Below, piece after piece: positions 24,487 to 32,192 of a DNA stretch of 64,000 nt (position 1 is the stretch's first letter; each line of letters starts with the position of its first letter). A program made the position numbers and the translations under genes. Below the pieces are notes generated by a model. It saw only the letters and a list, made by a program, of their open reading frames with translations, did no database searches and was not told the origin of the DNA. Source of the stretch: Streptomyces tibetensis (GTDB taxonomy: Bacteria > Actinomycetota > Actinomycetes > Streptomycetales > Streptomycetaceae). The DNA lies in contig NZ_SZVW01000004.1 of NCBI RefSeq assembly GCF_007655005.1, positions 124,001 through 188,000 of the forward strand. The letters are read 5' to 3'.

Positions 24487-24502
24487 GGCCCAAGAGTAGC
24501 GA

Positions 24503-24600
24503 TCCTTAGCACCCCTAGCACACCCCACTGACATAGGTGGCCTACGTCAGTTGACACCTAGCTCACCACGCACACTTGACACTGCTAGGTCAGCTATGTT
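24503..24600. promoter_or_regulatory. divergent GntR/transfer-operon control region
   Basis: CCTTAGCA and CCTAGCA lie 10 bp apart at 24504-24520. TTGACAC occurs at 24551 and 24576, each followed by a CTAG motif (24559, 24585), 25 bp apart. TTGACA suits -35 elements of the rightward promoter; I cannot fix a -10. The arrangement matches repression by GntR at its own and the transfer promoter. Confidence 0.55.
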
Positions 24601-24656
24601 CAATGGTGATCACGCCCCGCCGCCTGGCGGAGCGCAACCGAAGGGAAACAACTCCC

Positions 24657-25007
24657 ATGGCACGCATCCGTGTTGGCCTGCTCCCCACCTCGTCATTCAT
24701 GGTCGGAACCCTGCCGGTGCCGAAGTACGCGGACCAGGAGAAGACGCAGTTCGCCACCGACCGTGAGACCGGCGCGAAGCTCTACACGATCACCCTCTTC
24801 TTCATGGAGGAGGGCCGCGCCGAGGCTCTGAAGATCACCGTTCCGGAGACCGGTCTCCCTGACGGTCTCAAGCCCGGTGTCCCGGTCATGCCGGTGGAAC
24901 TGTTCGCCACCCCGTGGGCGCGAATCTTCAACGGCTCGCTCTCGGACGGCATCGCCTACCGCGCGGACCGGCTGGACCTGATGGCCCCGGCTGCTGAAGC
25001 GGCGTGA
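24657..25007 (+). CDS. conserved AICE protein preceding Tra
   Basis: 116 residues from ATG 24657 (MARIRVGLLPTSSFMVGTLP). All-beta-looking body (KLYTITLFFMEEGRAEALKI, PVMPVELFATPWARIF). This protein type commonly opens the transfer operon of Streptomyces integrative elements; function not established. The end overlaps the next GTG start by four bases, so the transfer operon is translationally coupled. Confidence 0.75.
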   Translation: MARIRVGLLPTSSFMVGTLPVPKYADQEKTQFATDRETGAKLYTITLFFMEEGRAEALKITVPETGLPDGLKPGVPVMPVELFATPWARIFNGSLSDGIAYRADRLDLMAPAAEAA

Positions 25008-25216
25008 ACGGCACGGCTCCCCGGTCCGGCGCTGAGCGCAACTACCCGTTGCCTCACGCCGGGCCGGATGCCCGGTTCACCGAATCCCTCGTGACCTCGG
25101 TGGCGGGCGTGCTCGTCGGCTACGGCTATCCCCGCCTCGACGCCTCGGCCGACCGGGCGGCCCTCGAATCGGCCCTCGCGGCCTTCCTCTACAACCCTCT
25201 GGAGCGCAGCAAATGA
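25004..25216 (+). CDS. small AICE protein
   Basis: 70 residues, GTG start overlapping the previous stop; its own stop overlaps the Tra start (ATGA). Contains RFTESLVTSVAGVLVGYGYP and ALESALAAFLYNPLERSK. Unknown function; conserved position between the operon leader and Tra. Confidence 0.7.
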   Translation: MNGTAPRSGAERNYPLPHAGPDARFTESLVTSVAGVLVGYGYPRLDASADRAALESALAAFLYNPLERSK

Positions 25217-26634
25217 ACGGTCCGAACGGCCCGGCAGAAGGGGCCTTCCCTTACGGCTCCCTGGTGGTCGACATGGCGCTGGTGCTCCTCGTCGGTTGGG
25301 CGGTGTGGTGGATAGTCCGCTACCTGCGCGCCGACGCCATGACCCGGCAGTCCATCCGGCAAGCCGTTCGGGTGCGGTGCGGCTGGAAGCGGCTCGCTCC
25401 GATGCTCAAGCTGGCGGCCACGGACAAGACTCCGACCGCGCTCGCGTCGCTGGCGAACACCGACGGCAAGCCGATCAAGCCTCGCGTCCTCATCCCGGCT
25501 CTCAAGGTCACTCACGACGCATACGGCGTGATCGCACGGGCGAGTTGCCTGCCCGGCGTGGGCCTGACGCAGTTCCAGAAGGCGGCCCCGCATCTGGCCG
25601 ACGCCTGGAAGTGCACGCGGGTCGCGATCACGCAGGACAAGCCCGGACAGGTCGTCATCCGGGGCGTGCGGCTCGATCCGCTCAAGCTCCCCACTGAGCA
25701 CCGGCCCACGGGGGACGCGCCGGACGAGACGGCCCAGTGGGACTTGGGCTTGGACGAGTACGCACAACCGGTCTCGGTAGACCTCACACAGGTGCCCGGA
25801 GTGACCGTGGCCGGCCTCCCAGGCTTCGGCAAGACGAGCCTGATCAACCGGCTTCTCTCGGACTGGGCACCTTCCCCTTGCGTGCAATTCGCCTGCGCTG
25901 ACGGCAAGGTGTCCGCCGCGCACGAAGGTGACTATGCCGACTGGGTGCAGCGCATGTTCGCCTTCGTCGGGGACGACCTGGAAGAGGCCAACAAGCTGTT
26001 CCGGGACCTGGTGGAACTGCGGCGCCTGCGGTCGGCCTGGGTACGCAAGGCGCTCGGCGTGAAGTCCATGTGGGATGAGGGCCCGTCGGAGAACTGGCCA
26101 CTGGTCGTGCTGGTTATCGACGAAGCACACACGTACTTCCGCGACCACAAGGGCAGCGACCCGAAGACCAAGAAGCTCGCCGCTCTCGCTGCGGAGAACG
26201 CCCGGCTCGTCGAGGACCTGGTGAAGAAGGGCCGTTCGGTGGGGATGCTCGTCATCCTCGCCACTCAGAAGTCCACCGGCGATGCGATCCCGACCTTCAT
26301 CCGTGACGTGTGCCCCGTGGGCTTGAGCTTCGCCCAGAAGACCGCTGAGGCCGCTGTCGCCGCTCTGGGCGAGGAGATCCGGGAGTGGCCCGATGCCAAC
26401 CCGGTCAACCTCCAGGACCCGACCTATGTCGGCGTCGCCTCGATGAACCACCAGTCGCAGCCCGGCTTCACCCGCATCCGCACCCCGTACGTCTCCGACG
26501 CCGACGCAGCCCGCATCGCCGACAGTACCGCCCACCTGACCGCCGACCCCTCCGCGCTCCTGGAAGCCCTCCTGGGCCCGCGCATGTGGGACAAGGAAGT
26601 CGACCTGGAGAAGCCCGCCGCCGACGCCGCCTGA
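25213..26634 (+). CDS. FtsK/SpoIIIE-type DNA translocase (Tra, conjugal transfer)
   Basis: 473 residues. N-terminal membrane helix (about 12-32), then an FtsK/HerA ATPase: Walker A GLPGFGKT at 201-208 and Walker B VVLVIDEAH near 300, with RSVGMLVILATQKSTGDAIP downstream. In Streptomyces a single hexameric Tra protein moves double-stranded DNA between hyphae, so this is the main conjugation enzyme of the element. All motifs look intact. Coupled to the upstream small gene by ATGA. Confidence 0.92.
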   Translation: MNGPNGPAEGAFPYGSLVVDMALVLLVGWAVWWIVRYLRADAMTRQSIRQAVRVRCGWKRLAPMLKLAATDKTPTALASLANTDGKPIKPRVLIPALKVTHDAYGVIARASCLPGVGLTQFQKAAPHLADAWKCTRVAITQDKPGQVVIRGVRLDPLKLPTEHRPTGDAPDETAQWDLGLDEYAQPVSVDLTQVPGVTVAGLPGFGKTSLINRLLSDWAPSPCVQFACADGKVSAAHEGDYADWVQRMFAFVGDDLEEANKLFRDLVELRRLRSAWVRKALGVKSMWDEGPSENWPLVVLVIDEAHTYFRDHKGSDPKTKKLAALAAENARLVEDLVKKGRSVGMLVILATQKSTGDAIPTFIRDVCPVGLSFAQKTAEAAVAALGEEIREWPDANPVNLQDPTYVGVASMNHQSQPGFTRIRTPYVSDADAARIADSTAHLTADPSALLEALLGPRMWDKEVDLEKPAADAA

Positions 26635-26680
26635 CACTCGACCCGCGCCCGTCACACAGCACTGAAGGGAGGTGAATCCC

Positions 26681-27403
26681 TTGACAGAGGACCGGATCAC
26701 TCAGCGCACCATCACCGCCGTGATGATCATCATTGCCGTGCTGGCGTTCGTCTTCTACTTCGGCAACGTCTGGTCTCTCGCCCTTCGCTTGGGCGTCCCC
26801 GCACCGATCGCACCGCTCATCGCCCCGATGGTGGATCTTTCCGTGGGCGGCCTGCTGGTTGCCCTGCGCTACCTCTCCTTGCGCGGTCTGCCTGGCGAAC
26901 AGATGACAGCCGCTACCCGGCTGATGCACTTCTCCGGACTGCTGACCCTGGCCCTGAACGTCGCCGAACCCATCGCCGCCGGACACTACGGCCGGGCAGC
27001 CGTGGACGCCGTGGCTCCTCTGCTCTTGCTCGGTTGGGGCACGGTCGGCCCGCAGCTCCTGCGCGCCTTCCACACCGTCTCGCGCTCCGCTGACTCGGCC
27101 TCCAAAGCAACGGTGTCTGAAGCAGAGCCCGTAACGGCCGTCGCTGAGGCCCCGGCTGCCACACCGCCCGCCGACCTGGCTCCGCGCGTCGCTCCGGGCC
27201 CCGTCCCGACCTCAGTGGCTCCACGCACCGCCCCGATTCCCGCCCCGCCTGCACCCAAGGTGCCTGAGCCGCTGCTGACCGAAGCACGCTCCATCGCCGC
27301 GTCCCATCACGCCGAGCACGGAGAAGCGATCACTCCGGCCCAGCTGAAGACGCGACTCGGCATCGGCCTGCCCATGGCCACTGCCCTGCACGCCGCGCTG
27401 TAG
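26681..27403 (+). CDS. SpdB-like DUF2637 spread protein
   Basis: 240 residues from TTG 26681, chosen because AAGGGAGG lies eight bases upstream and an alternative GTG at 26672 overlaps the SD. Four hydrophobic helices in the first 125 residues (ITAVMIIIAVLAFVFYFGNV, IAPMVDLSVGGLLVALRYLS), then a Pro/Ala linker and a C-terminal helical module (TPAQLKTRLGIGLPMATALH). DUF2637 membrane proteins follow Tra in Streptomyces elements and aid intramycelial plasmid spread. Confidence 0.85.
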   Translation: MTEDRITQRTITAVMIIIAVLAFVFYFGNVWSLALRLGVPAPIAPLIAPMVDLSVGGLLVALRYLSLRGLPGEQMTAATRLMHFSGLLTLALNVAEPIAAGHYGRAAVDAVAPLLLLGWGTVGPQLLRAFHTVSRSADSASKATVSEAEPVTAVAEAPAATPPADLAPRVAPGPVPTSVAPRTAPIPAPPAPKVPEPLLTEARSIAASHHAEHGEAITPAQLKTRLGIGLPMATALHAAL

Positions 27404-27473
27404 GGCGGCACCCTCCGCCGGCCTTTCCGGCTCCCCCACCCCACCTCACCCCGCCCCTGGGCGCCCCGCCATG

Positions 27474-27519
27474 CCTGCGGGCAGCAGCCCGAGCGCACTG
27501 AATCGCTGCTGCCCGCGGG
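27474..27519 (+). terminator. hairpin between the spread gene and rep
   Basis: CCTGCGGGCAGCAG and CTGCTGCCCGCGGG, 14-bp stem with one mismatch and an 18-base loop, 36 bp upstream of the rep start. May attenuate rep transcription or be part of replication control. Confidence 0.6.
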
Positions 27520-27555
27520 CCCCACCACGACGCCAGAACGGAGACCCCGCCACTC

Positions 27556-29012
27556 ATGCGCCGCCCCCTCGACCTGCGGCACGTCGTCAGCCCCGGCCTG
27601 CGGGACCTGATCGAGCTGGCCAACACCAACGACTTCAACCGCGTCACCGAACAGGTTCGCAACCTGCGCGGCTGCACAAGCCCCGTCAACCTCCACGGCT
27701 GGACGATCACCACCGACTCGGCGACCAAGGAAGTAGTCCGCTCCTACCGCTCCGAAGACGAGCCCTCCGGACGCCTCCTGACCACCTGCGGCAACCGCCG
27801 TGCTTCCCGCTGCCCCGCCTGCTCCCGTGTCTACGCCGCCGACACCTACCACCTGATCAAGGCCGGACTGTCCGGCGGCAAGAGCGTCGCCGAAACCGTC
27901 CGCGACCACCCCGCGCCTTCGTCACCCTCACTGCCCCGTCCTTCGGTCCCGTCCACAACCGCAAGACCGACAGCACGGGCAAGGCCCGCCCCTGCGGCTG
28001 CGGCAGCCACCACACCGAGGACGACCCCGCCTTGGGCACCCCGCTGGACCCGGCCACATACGACTACACCGGGGCCGTGCTCTGGAACGCCCACGCCGGG
28101 CAGCTGTGGGGGCGCTTCACCACCTACCTACGCCGTGCCCTGGCCGAGCACCTCGGCATGACGCAGAAGGCACTGAACGCCGCTCTCCGCATCTCCTTCG
28201 CCAAGGTCGCCGAGTACCAGAAGCGTGGCCTGGTCCACTTCCACGCCGTGATCCGCTTCGACGGACCCGACGGCCACACCACGTCGCCCCCGCCCTGGGC
28301 CACCTTCGACGCCCTCCAGGTCGCCGTGGGCCTGGCGGTCGAGCGGGCCCGACTCACCGTCGAGTCCGACGCCATAGGTGAGCGCGTGATCCAGTGGGGC
28401 GACCGGTTCAAGATCGACCAGATATCCGCCCTGGGCGACGGCGAACTCACCGATGCCAAGGTCGCCGGATACGTCGCCAAGTACGCCACCAAGAACGCCG
28501 AAGGCGCGGGCACCGTAGATCGCACGCTCATGTGCCGTCCATGCCAGGGACGCGGCTACGTACGAGGTCCCGACGGCTTCCGCGACCTGTGCGACGACTG
28601 CGAAGGCACCGGGCAGGCCGAACCCATCAAGGCCCTGCCGGTGCAACGGCACGTACGGCAGATGATCCGCACCGCCTGGGACCTCGGGAACCTGCCGGAA
28701 TTCGCCGAACTCAAGCTCTGGAAGTGGGCCCACATGCTCGGCTTCCGCGGCCACTTCTCCAGCAAGTCCCGCGCCTACTCCACCACCCTCGGCGCACTCC
28801 GTGACGTCCGCCGCGCGTGGCGTCTCGCCCAAGCCGAAGCCGCACGGGCTCGCGCCGGCCTTCCCACCGACGAGACCAGCCTCGTCACCGCCTCCTCGTG
28901 GACCTACCTCAGCAGTGGCTACCGCCCTGGCGAGGAACTACTCGCCGCCCAAGTCCGCCACGACGTAGCCCACACCCAACGCCTGAAGCAGGAAGGACTG
29001 CTGCCCGTATGA
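27556..29012 (+). pseudogene. RepSA-like rolling-circle replication initiator, frameshifted
   Basis: The N-terminal text runs from ATG 27556 (MRRPLDLRHVVSPGLRDLIE, CGNRRASRCPACSRVY) to VAETVRDHP; near 27905-27910 one base (a C in a C run) is missing, and the family text resumes in another frame as RAFVTLTAPSFGPVHNRKTD. Downstream are the HUH motif VHFHAVIRFDG, KYATKNAEG with a likely catalytic Tyr region, zinc-knuckle CRPCQGRGY...CDDCEGTG and WAHMLGFRGHFSSKSR. Full length would be about 485 residues. Sequencing error must be excluded; otherwise the initiator is inactive. Confidence 0.85.
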
Positions 29013-29191
29013 CGACGGCCGTACTCACCGTGGACCAGGTCGCCGAGCGTCTCGGCATCAGCCGCTGGAAGGTCCACGACCTGATCCGCTCCCGCGAACT
29101 CGCGTCTTTCAAGATCGGCCGCTGCCGCCGCATCAGCGAAGCCGCCGTGGACGCCTTCGTCTCCCTCCGCACCGAACAGGAAGCCGCATGA
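29009..29191 (+). CDS. excisionase (Xis), MerR-like HTH
   Basis: 60 residues, start overlapping the Rep stop (ATGA) and stop overlapping the integrase start. Contains the excisionase HTH: LTVDQVAERLGISRWKVHDL, IRSRELASFKIGRCRRISEA and AVDAFV. Typical size and position for AICE Xis. It directs excision with Int, but Int is interrupted here. Confidence 0.9.
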   Translation: MTTAVLTVDQVAERLGISRWKVHDLIRSRELASFKIGRCRRISEAAVDAFVSLRTEQEAA

Positions 29192-30474
29192 TGGCCAAGC
29201 CGAAGAAGAACGCCAACAACGAGGGCACCATCTACCAGCGGAAAGACGGCCGGTGGGAGGGCAGTGCGTACGTGCTCACGACGGACGGCACGTACAAGCG
29301 GCGCAGTGTGTAAGGCAAGACTTGGGATGACGCCCACGAGAAGCTCACCAAGCTCAAGGCGGACTCCCTCAACGGCCTCCCGGTCGCCACCAACAAGATG
29401 ACCATCGCCGAGTACCTGACGTACTGGCTGACGAACGTCGCCCAGGGCAAGGTCCGCCGGACGACCTACGTCAACTACGAGTCCCTGGTCCGTAACTACG
29501 TCACCCCGGACTTCGGCCGGAAGAAGCTGGTCCGACTCACTGCCCGCGACATCCGCGCCTTCCTCGCGAAGACGGCCGTCACCTGCCAGTGCTGCGCCCA
29601 GGGCAAGGACAGGAAGCGGCCCGAGCACAAGAGGCGCTGCTGCGCCCTCGGCAAGTGCTGCAAGAAGCTCCCCTCTGACCGGACGGTGCGCTTTCTCCTG
29701 GTGATCATGCGTGCTGCTCTCCAGCACGCCGTTCGTGAGGACGAGCTGCCCCGCAACGTGGCCCGGAACGTGGAGCTGAGCATGGGAACGAAGCGAGAGA
29801 TCGAACCGCTCACGGCGAAGGAGGGGCGTCAGCTCCTGGCGGCTGCCCGTGACAACCGGCTCTGGGCCGCATATGAGCTGGCGGTCCGCATCGGCCTGCG
29901 GCGCGGCGAGCTGCTGGGGCTGCGCTGGTCGGACGTGGATCTCCACGAAGGTGTCCTCACCGTCCGGCAGGCCCTGCAACGGGTCGGCGGCGAGCTGCTG
30001 ATCGTGGCACCGAAGACGCAGCGATCGGCCCGACGCGTCGCCCTGCCGTCCGAGTGCGTGACAGCGCTCCGCGCTCAACGCGCCCAGCAGATCTCCGACC
30101 GGAAGGCGGCGGGTACCAACTGGAAGGGCACTGCCCACGGACTCGTCTTCACCACGAAGAACGGGACCCCCATCGAGCCGCGCAACCTGAACCGCTCCTT
30201 CGAGGTGCTGTGCGTCCGCGCCGGCGTCCGCAGGGTCCGTTTTCACGACCTGCGCCACACGTGCGCCTCGCTGCTCCACGAACAGGGCGCCGACGCCCGC
30301 ATGATCATGGAAGTCCTCGGCCACAGCTCCATCCGCGTGACCATGGACATCTACACCTTCGTACGGCTCGACTCCCAGCGGTCCGCCTTCGACCGCGTCG
30401 GGGAGGCGCTGAGGGGTGACGGCAACGAACCGGACGATGACGACGGCCCGGCCGGCGTCCCGGTAGCCGTCTGA
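29188..30474 (+). pseudogene. tyrosine-recombinase integrase with in-frame stop codon
   Basis: From ATG 29188 the frame begins MMAKPKKNANNEGTIYQRKD and reads RRSV, then TAA at 29311 (codon 42), where relatives have Tyr before GKTWDDAHEKL; one base (C to A) explains it. After the stop the frame is open to 30474 with a Cys-rich insert (TCQCCAQGK...CCALGKCC) and all catalytic residues: R239, H353, R356, H379, Y389. Reinitiation at ATG 29398 would give 358 residues lacking the arm-binding N-terminus. Confidence 0.88.
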
Positions 30475-30490
30475 TCGGCTCGCAAAGGCG

Positions 30491-30513
30491 GTTGCCGTCA
30501 AACGCTGCCGTCA
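30491..30513. promoter_or_regulatory. arm-type repeats, right end of the element
   Basis: TTGCCGTCA-AACGC-TGCCGTCA, 51 bp inside attR, matching motifs near the two left ends. Likely recombinase or Xis sites. Confidence 0.6.
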
Positions 30514-30523
30514 AGACAAAAGC

Positions 30524-30557
30524 CAGAGGCCCTGTGGAGTGATCCACAGGGCCTCTG
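30524..30557. terminator. terminator of tRNA-Arg, supplied by the element end
   Basis: CAGAGGCCCTGTGGA-GTGA-TCCACAGGGCCTCTG, 15-bp perfect stem, directly downstream of the tRNA 3' end on the minus strand. Same architecture as the hairpins at 8121 and 13036. Confidence 0.85.
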
Positions 30558-30563
30558 ACGTGC

Positions 30564-30607
30564 TGTGCACTCGGCAGGATTCGAACCTGCAACCTTCTGA
30601 TCCGTAG
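30564..30607 (-). repeat. attR: 44-bp core within tRNA-Arg
   Basis: Identical to 13077-13120; covers the tRNA 3' half up to the anticodon loop, so integration reconstitutes a complete tRNA gene. Confidence 0.93.
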
Positions 30608-30638
30608 TCAGATGCTCTATCCGTTAAGCTACGAGTGC
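30567..30638 (-). tRNA. tRNA-Arg(ACG)
   Basis: 72 nt, reverse strand. Acceptor GCACTCG/CGAGTGC pairs fully; anticodon stem TCTGA/TCAGA encloses loop CTACGGA (anticodon ACG); T-arm GCAGGTTCGAATCCTGC. CCA is not encoded. Target of the AICE; its 3' half comes from the element. Confidence 0.97.
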
Positions 30639-30794
30639 TTGTTCTGTTTTTTCGCCGCTCTCGGGCCTTCCGGCTCGCTCGCGGCGACAGGAAGAACATT
30701 ACATGACTGCCGCCGCCATGTGAAATCCGTTAGCCGCACCCCTTGTGAGCTGCGGAAACGGCACTTCAGGCCGCAGATTCGAGGCCAACGACAG

Positions 30795-30824
30795 CGAAGC
30801 CCCGGTCGGGTGACCGGGGCTTCG
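30795..30824. terminator. terminator downstream of tRNA-Ser(GCT)
   Basis: CGAAGCCCCGGTC and GACCGGGGCTTCG form a 13-bp perfect stem with a short loop. Confidence 0.85.
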
Positions 30825-30834
30825 TGATCGAGTG

Positions 30835-30925
30835 CGGAGGCGGAGGGATTTGAACCCTCGATGGGCTTTAAGACCCAAACCGCATTAGCAGTGCGGCGCC
30901 ATAGACCGGACTAGGCGACGCCTCC
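30835..30925 (-). tRNA. tRNA-Ser(GCT)
   Basis: 91 nt with a long variable arm. Acceptor GGAGGCG pairs with CGCCTCC, anticodon loop CTGCTAA (GCT), T-arm GAGGGTTCAAATCCCTC. Discriminator G. Confidence 0.96.
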
Positions 30926-31109
30926 AGCATCACTCCCGCGCGAGCGCGAGCGGTGCGTGCCGATGATGACACAGTCGAGCGTGCTGTCACCAATCGACCC
31001 CCACGGTACTAGGCGGGAAGGGCACGGGGCAAAGACCTTGTCAGTCCCGTGCGGGCCCCGCCCGGGCGTCCGCGCGCAACATCCGGGGCCGCGTCGCGTT
31101 AGGCAGGGC

Positions 31110-31628
31110 ATGTTGCGTGCCACTCCCCGGGCCACCGCCCGCCCCGTCCTGCGGCGCCTCCTCGTCGGCGCCGCCGCCTCCGTCGCCGTCGCCGGATCGC
31201 TGACCGCGGCGCCCCCGGCCGCGTATGCCCAGGCCGAGGGGACCGGACTGCCGTCTCCGGCCAGGCCCGGCGCCGGCCCGGACCGGGATCACCTCACCGT
31301 CACCGTGCGGAACGCCGGCGGCGGGGCCGACGGAACGTTCGAGCTGTACTGCAACCCCGACGGCGGCAGCCACCCCGACCCGGGCGGCGCCTGTGCCGCC
31401 CTGGAGCGGGACACGCGATGGGGGCAGGACGTCTTCGCGGCCCCGTCGGAGGGCGGCTTCTGCACCATGCAGTACGGCGGCCCTGCCACCGCGCACGTCA
31501 CCGGCACCTGGGCCGGGCGGCCCGTCGACGCCACGTACGACCGCCGCGACGGCTGCCAGATCTCCCGGTGGGACCGGCTCGTGCCACTGCTGCCGGCCGT
31601 GGGAGGCAACCGAGGCGCCAGGGCCTGA
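31110..31628 (+). CDS. secreted subtilisin-inhibitor-like (SSI) protein
   Basis: 172 residues. Signal peptide with a basic start and a hydrophobic core (LLVGAAASVAVAGSLTAAPP), cleavage near AAYA-Q. The mature part has the four SSI cysteines: ELYCNPDGGSHPDPGGAC, GGFCTMQYGGP and DGCQISRWDRLVPLL. The reactive loop reads CTMQY; the P1 position corresponds to Met by alignment with SSI (CPMVY), so inhibition of subtilisin-type proteases is expected. The extension before the domain is longer than usual. Confidence 0.85.
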   Translation: MLRATPRATARPVLRRLLVGAAASVAVAGSLTAAPPAAYAQAEGTGLPSPARPGAGPDRDHLTVTVRNAGGGADGTFELYCNPDGGSHPDPGGACAALERDTRWGQDVFAAPSEGGFCTMQYGGPATAHVTGTWAGRPVDATYDRRDGCQISRWDRLVPLLPAVGGNRGARA

Positions 31629-32192
31629 GCCGCCCGTACGCCCGTCGCTCCACGCCCGTCGCTTCGCTCCCCTCCTCCGTTCGCTCCCCTCCTCCGTTCG
31701 CCCACCCCGTCCGTACGCTCACCCCGCCCGTTTCACCCCCTCCGCCCGCTCGGCACCGCACTGCTCTGCACTGCACTGCATGCGGACCGTGCGCGGTGGC
31801 TGGGCGTGGGCGGCGGGGTGGCAGGCAGGCCGTCGGGGCGGCAGGTCGCCGAGGAGGCGAACCCTGAGCCGCGTCCAGAGGTGTCCGGCGCCCCGCGCCG
31901 CGCACCCCATTTGCGCCACTCTCCGCCCCCATCCCGCCAGCCCGGCCAAAAGGTACAGAAAAGCCGTCGTCGTAAAGGTCCCGCGAAGGTCCCGCGACGT
32001 CGTCGCAGGAGGGCGGGCGTTTGACGGTTACTCGGTCGTCAGTTCGGGGTCACTTCCTCGTGCGTCCTCCCTCTCATCCGGCGTCGCGAGCGCAACCGCA
32101 ACCTTTAGACTCCCTCGCGTGACACGCCGCGGGACGGTTGGCAAGATGGCCCGAGCGGTCGGCAAGGTGCGGTAACAGGGAGGAAGCGTCTC
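31629..32192. other. 564-bp intergenic region
   Basis: No supported gene. Cys/Pro/Ser-rich frames here are GC artefacts. A short TGCACTGCACTGCATGC repeat occurs near 31770. Presumably holds the promoter of the giant signalling gene. Confidence 0.5.

Larger units (their letters stand above)
13077..30607. mobile_element. integrated AICE-type element in tRNA-Arg(ACG), about 17.5 kb
   Basis: Bounded by identical 44-bp att repeats. From the attR side inward it has the canonical AICE order: tyrosine integrase, Xis, RCR Rep, SpdB-like protein, FtsK-type Tra and a divergent GntR repressor, with cargo toward attL. The integrase has an in-frame stop and Rep a frameshift, so autonomous excision and replication are doubtful. 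The left half also contains IS5-like transposase fragments. AT content is visibly higher in the 13.4-18.3 kb cargo than in flanking genes, suggesting separate acquisition. Confidence 0.9.

Noticed and set aside
25189..26700. 503-residue minus-strand frame opposite Tra
   Set aside because: Antisense shadow; Tra has Walker motifs and is translationally coupled to its neighbours.
27471..27900. extended rep start at 27471 in the downstream frame
   Set aside because: That frame gives Arg/Pro/His noise until 27906. The true N-terminus is in the 27556 frame, which is why Rep is called frameshifted.
31085..31110. earlier SSI start at 30957
   Set aside because: It would run through the tRNA flank without an SD, whereas the signal peptide begins at MLRATPR (31110).
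31641..32024. small ORFs in the region after the SSI gene
   Set aside because: Ser/Pro/Arg-rich frames without start signals; treated as non-coding.
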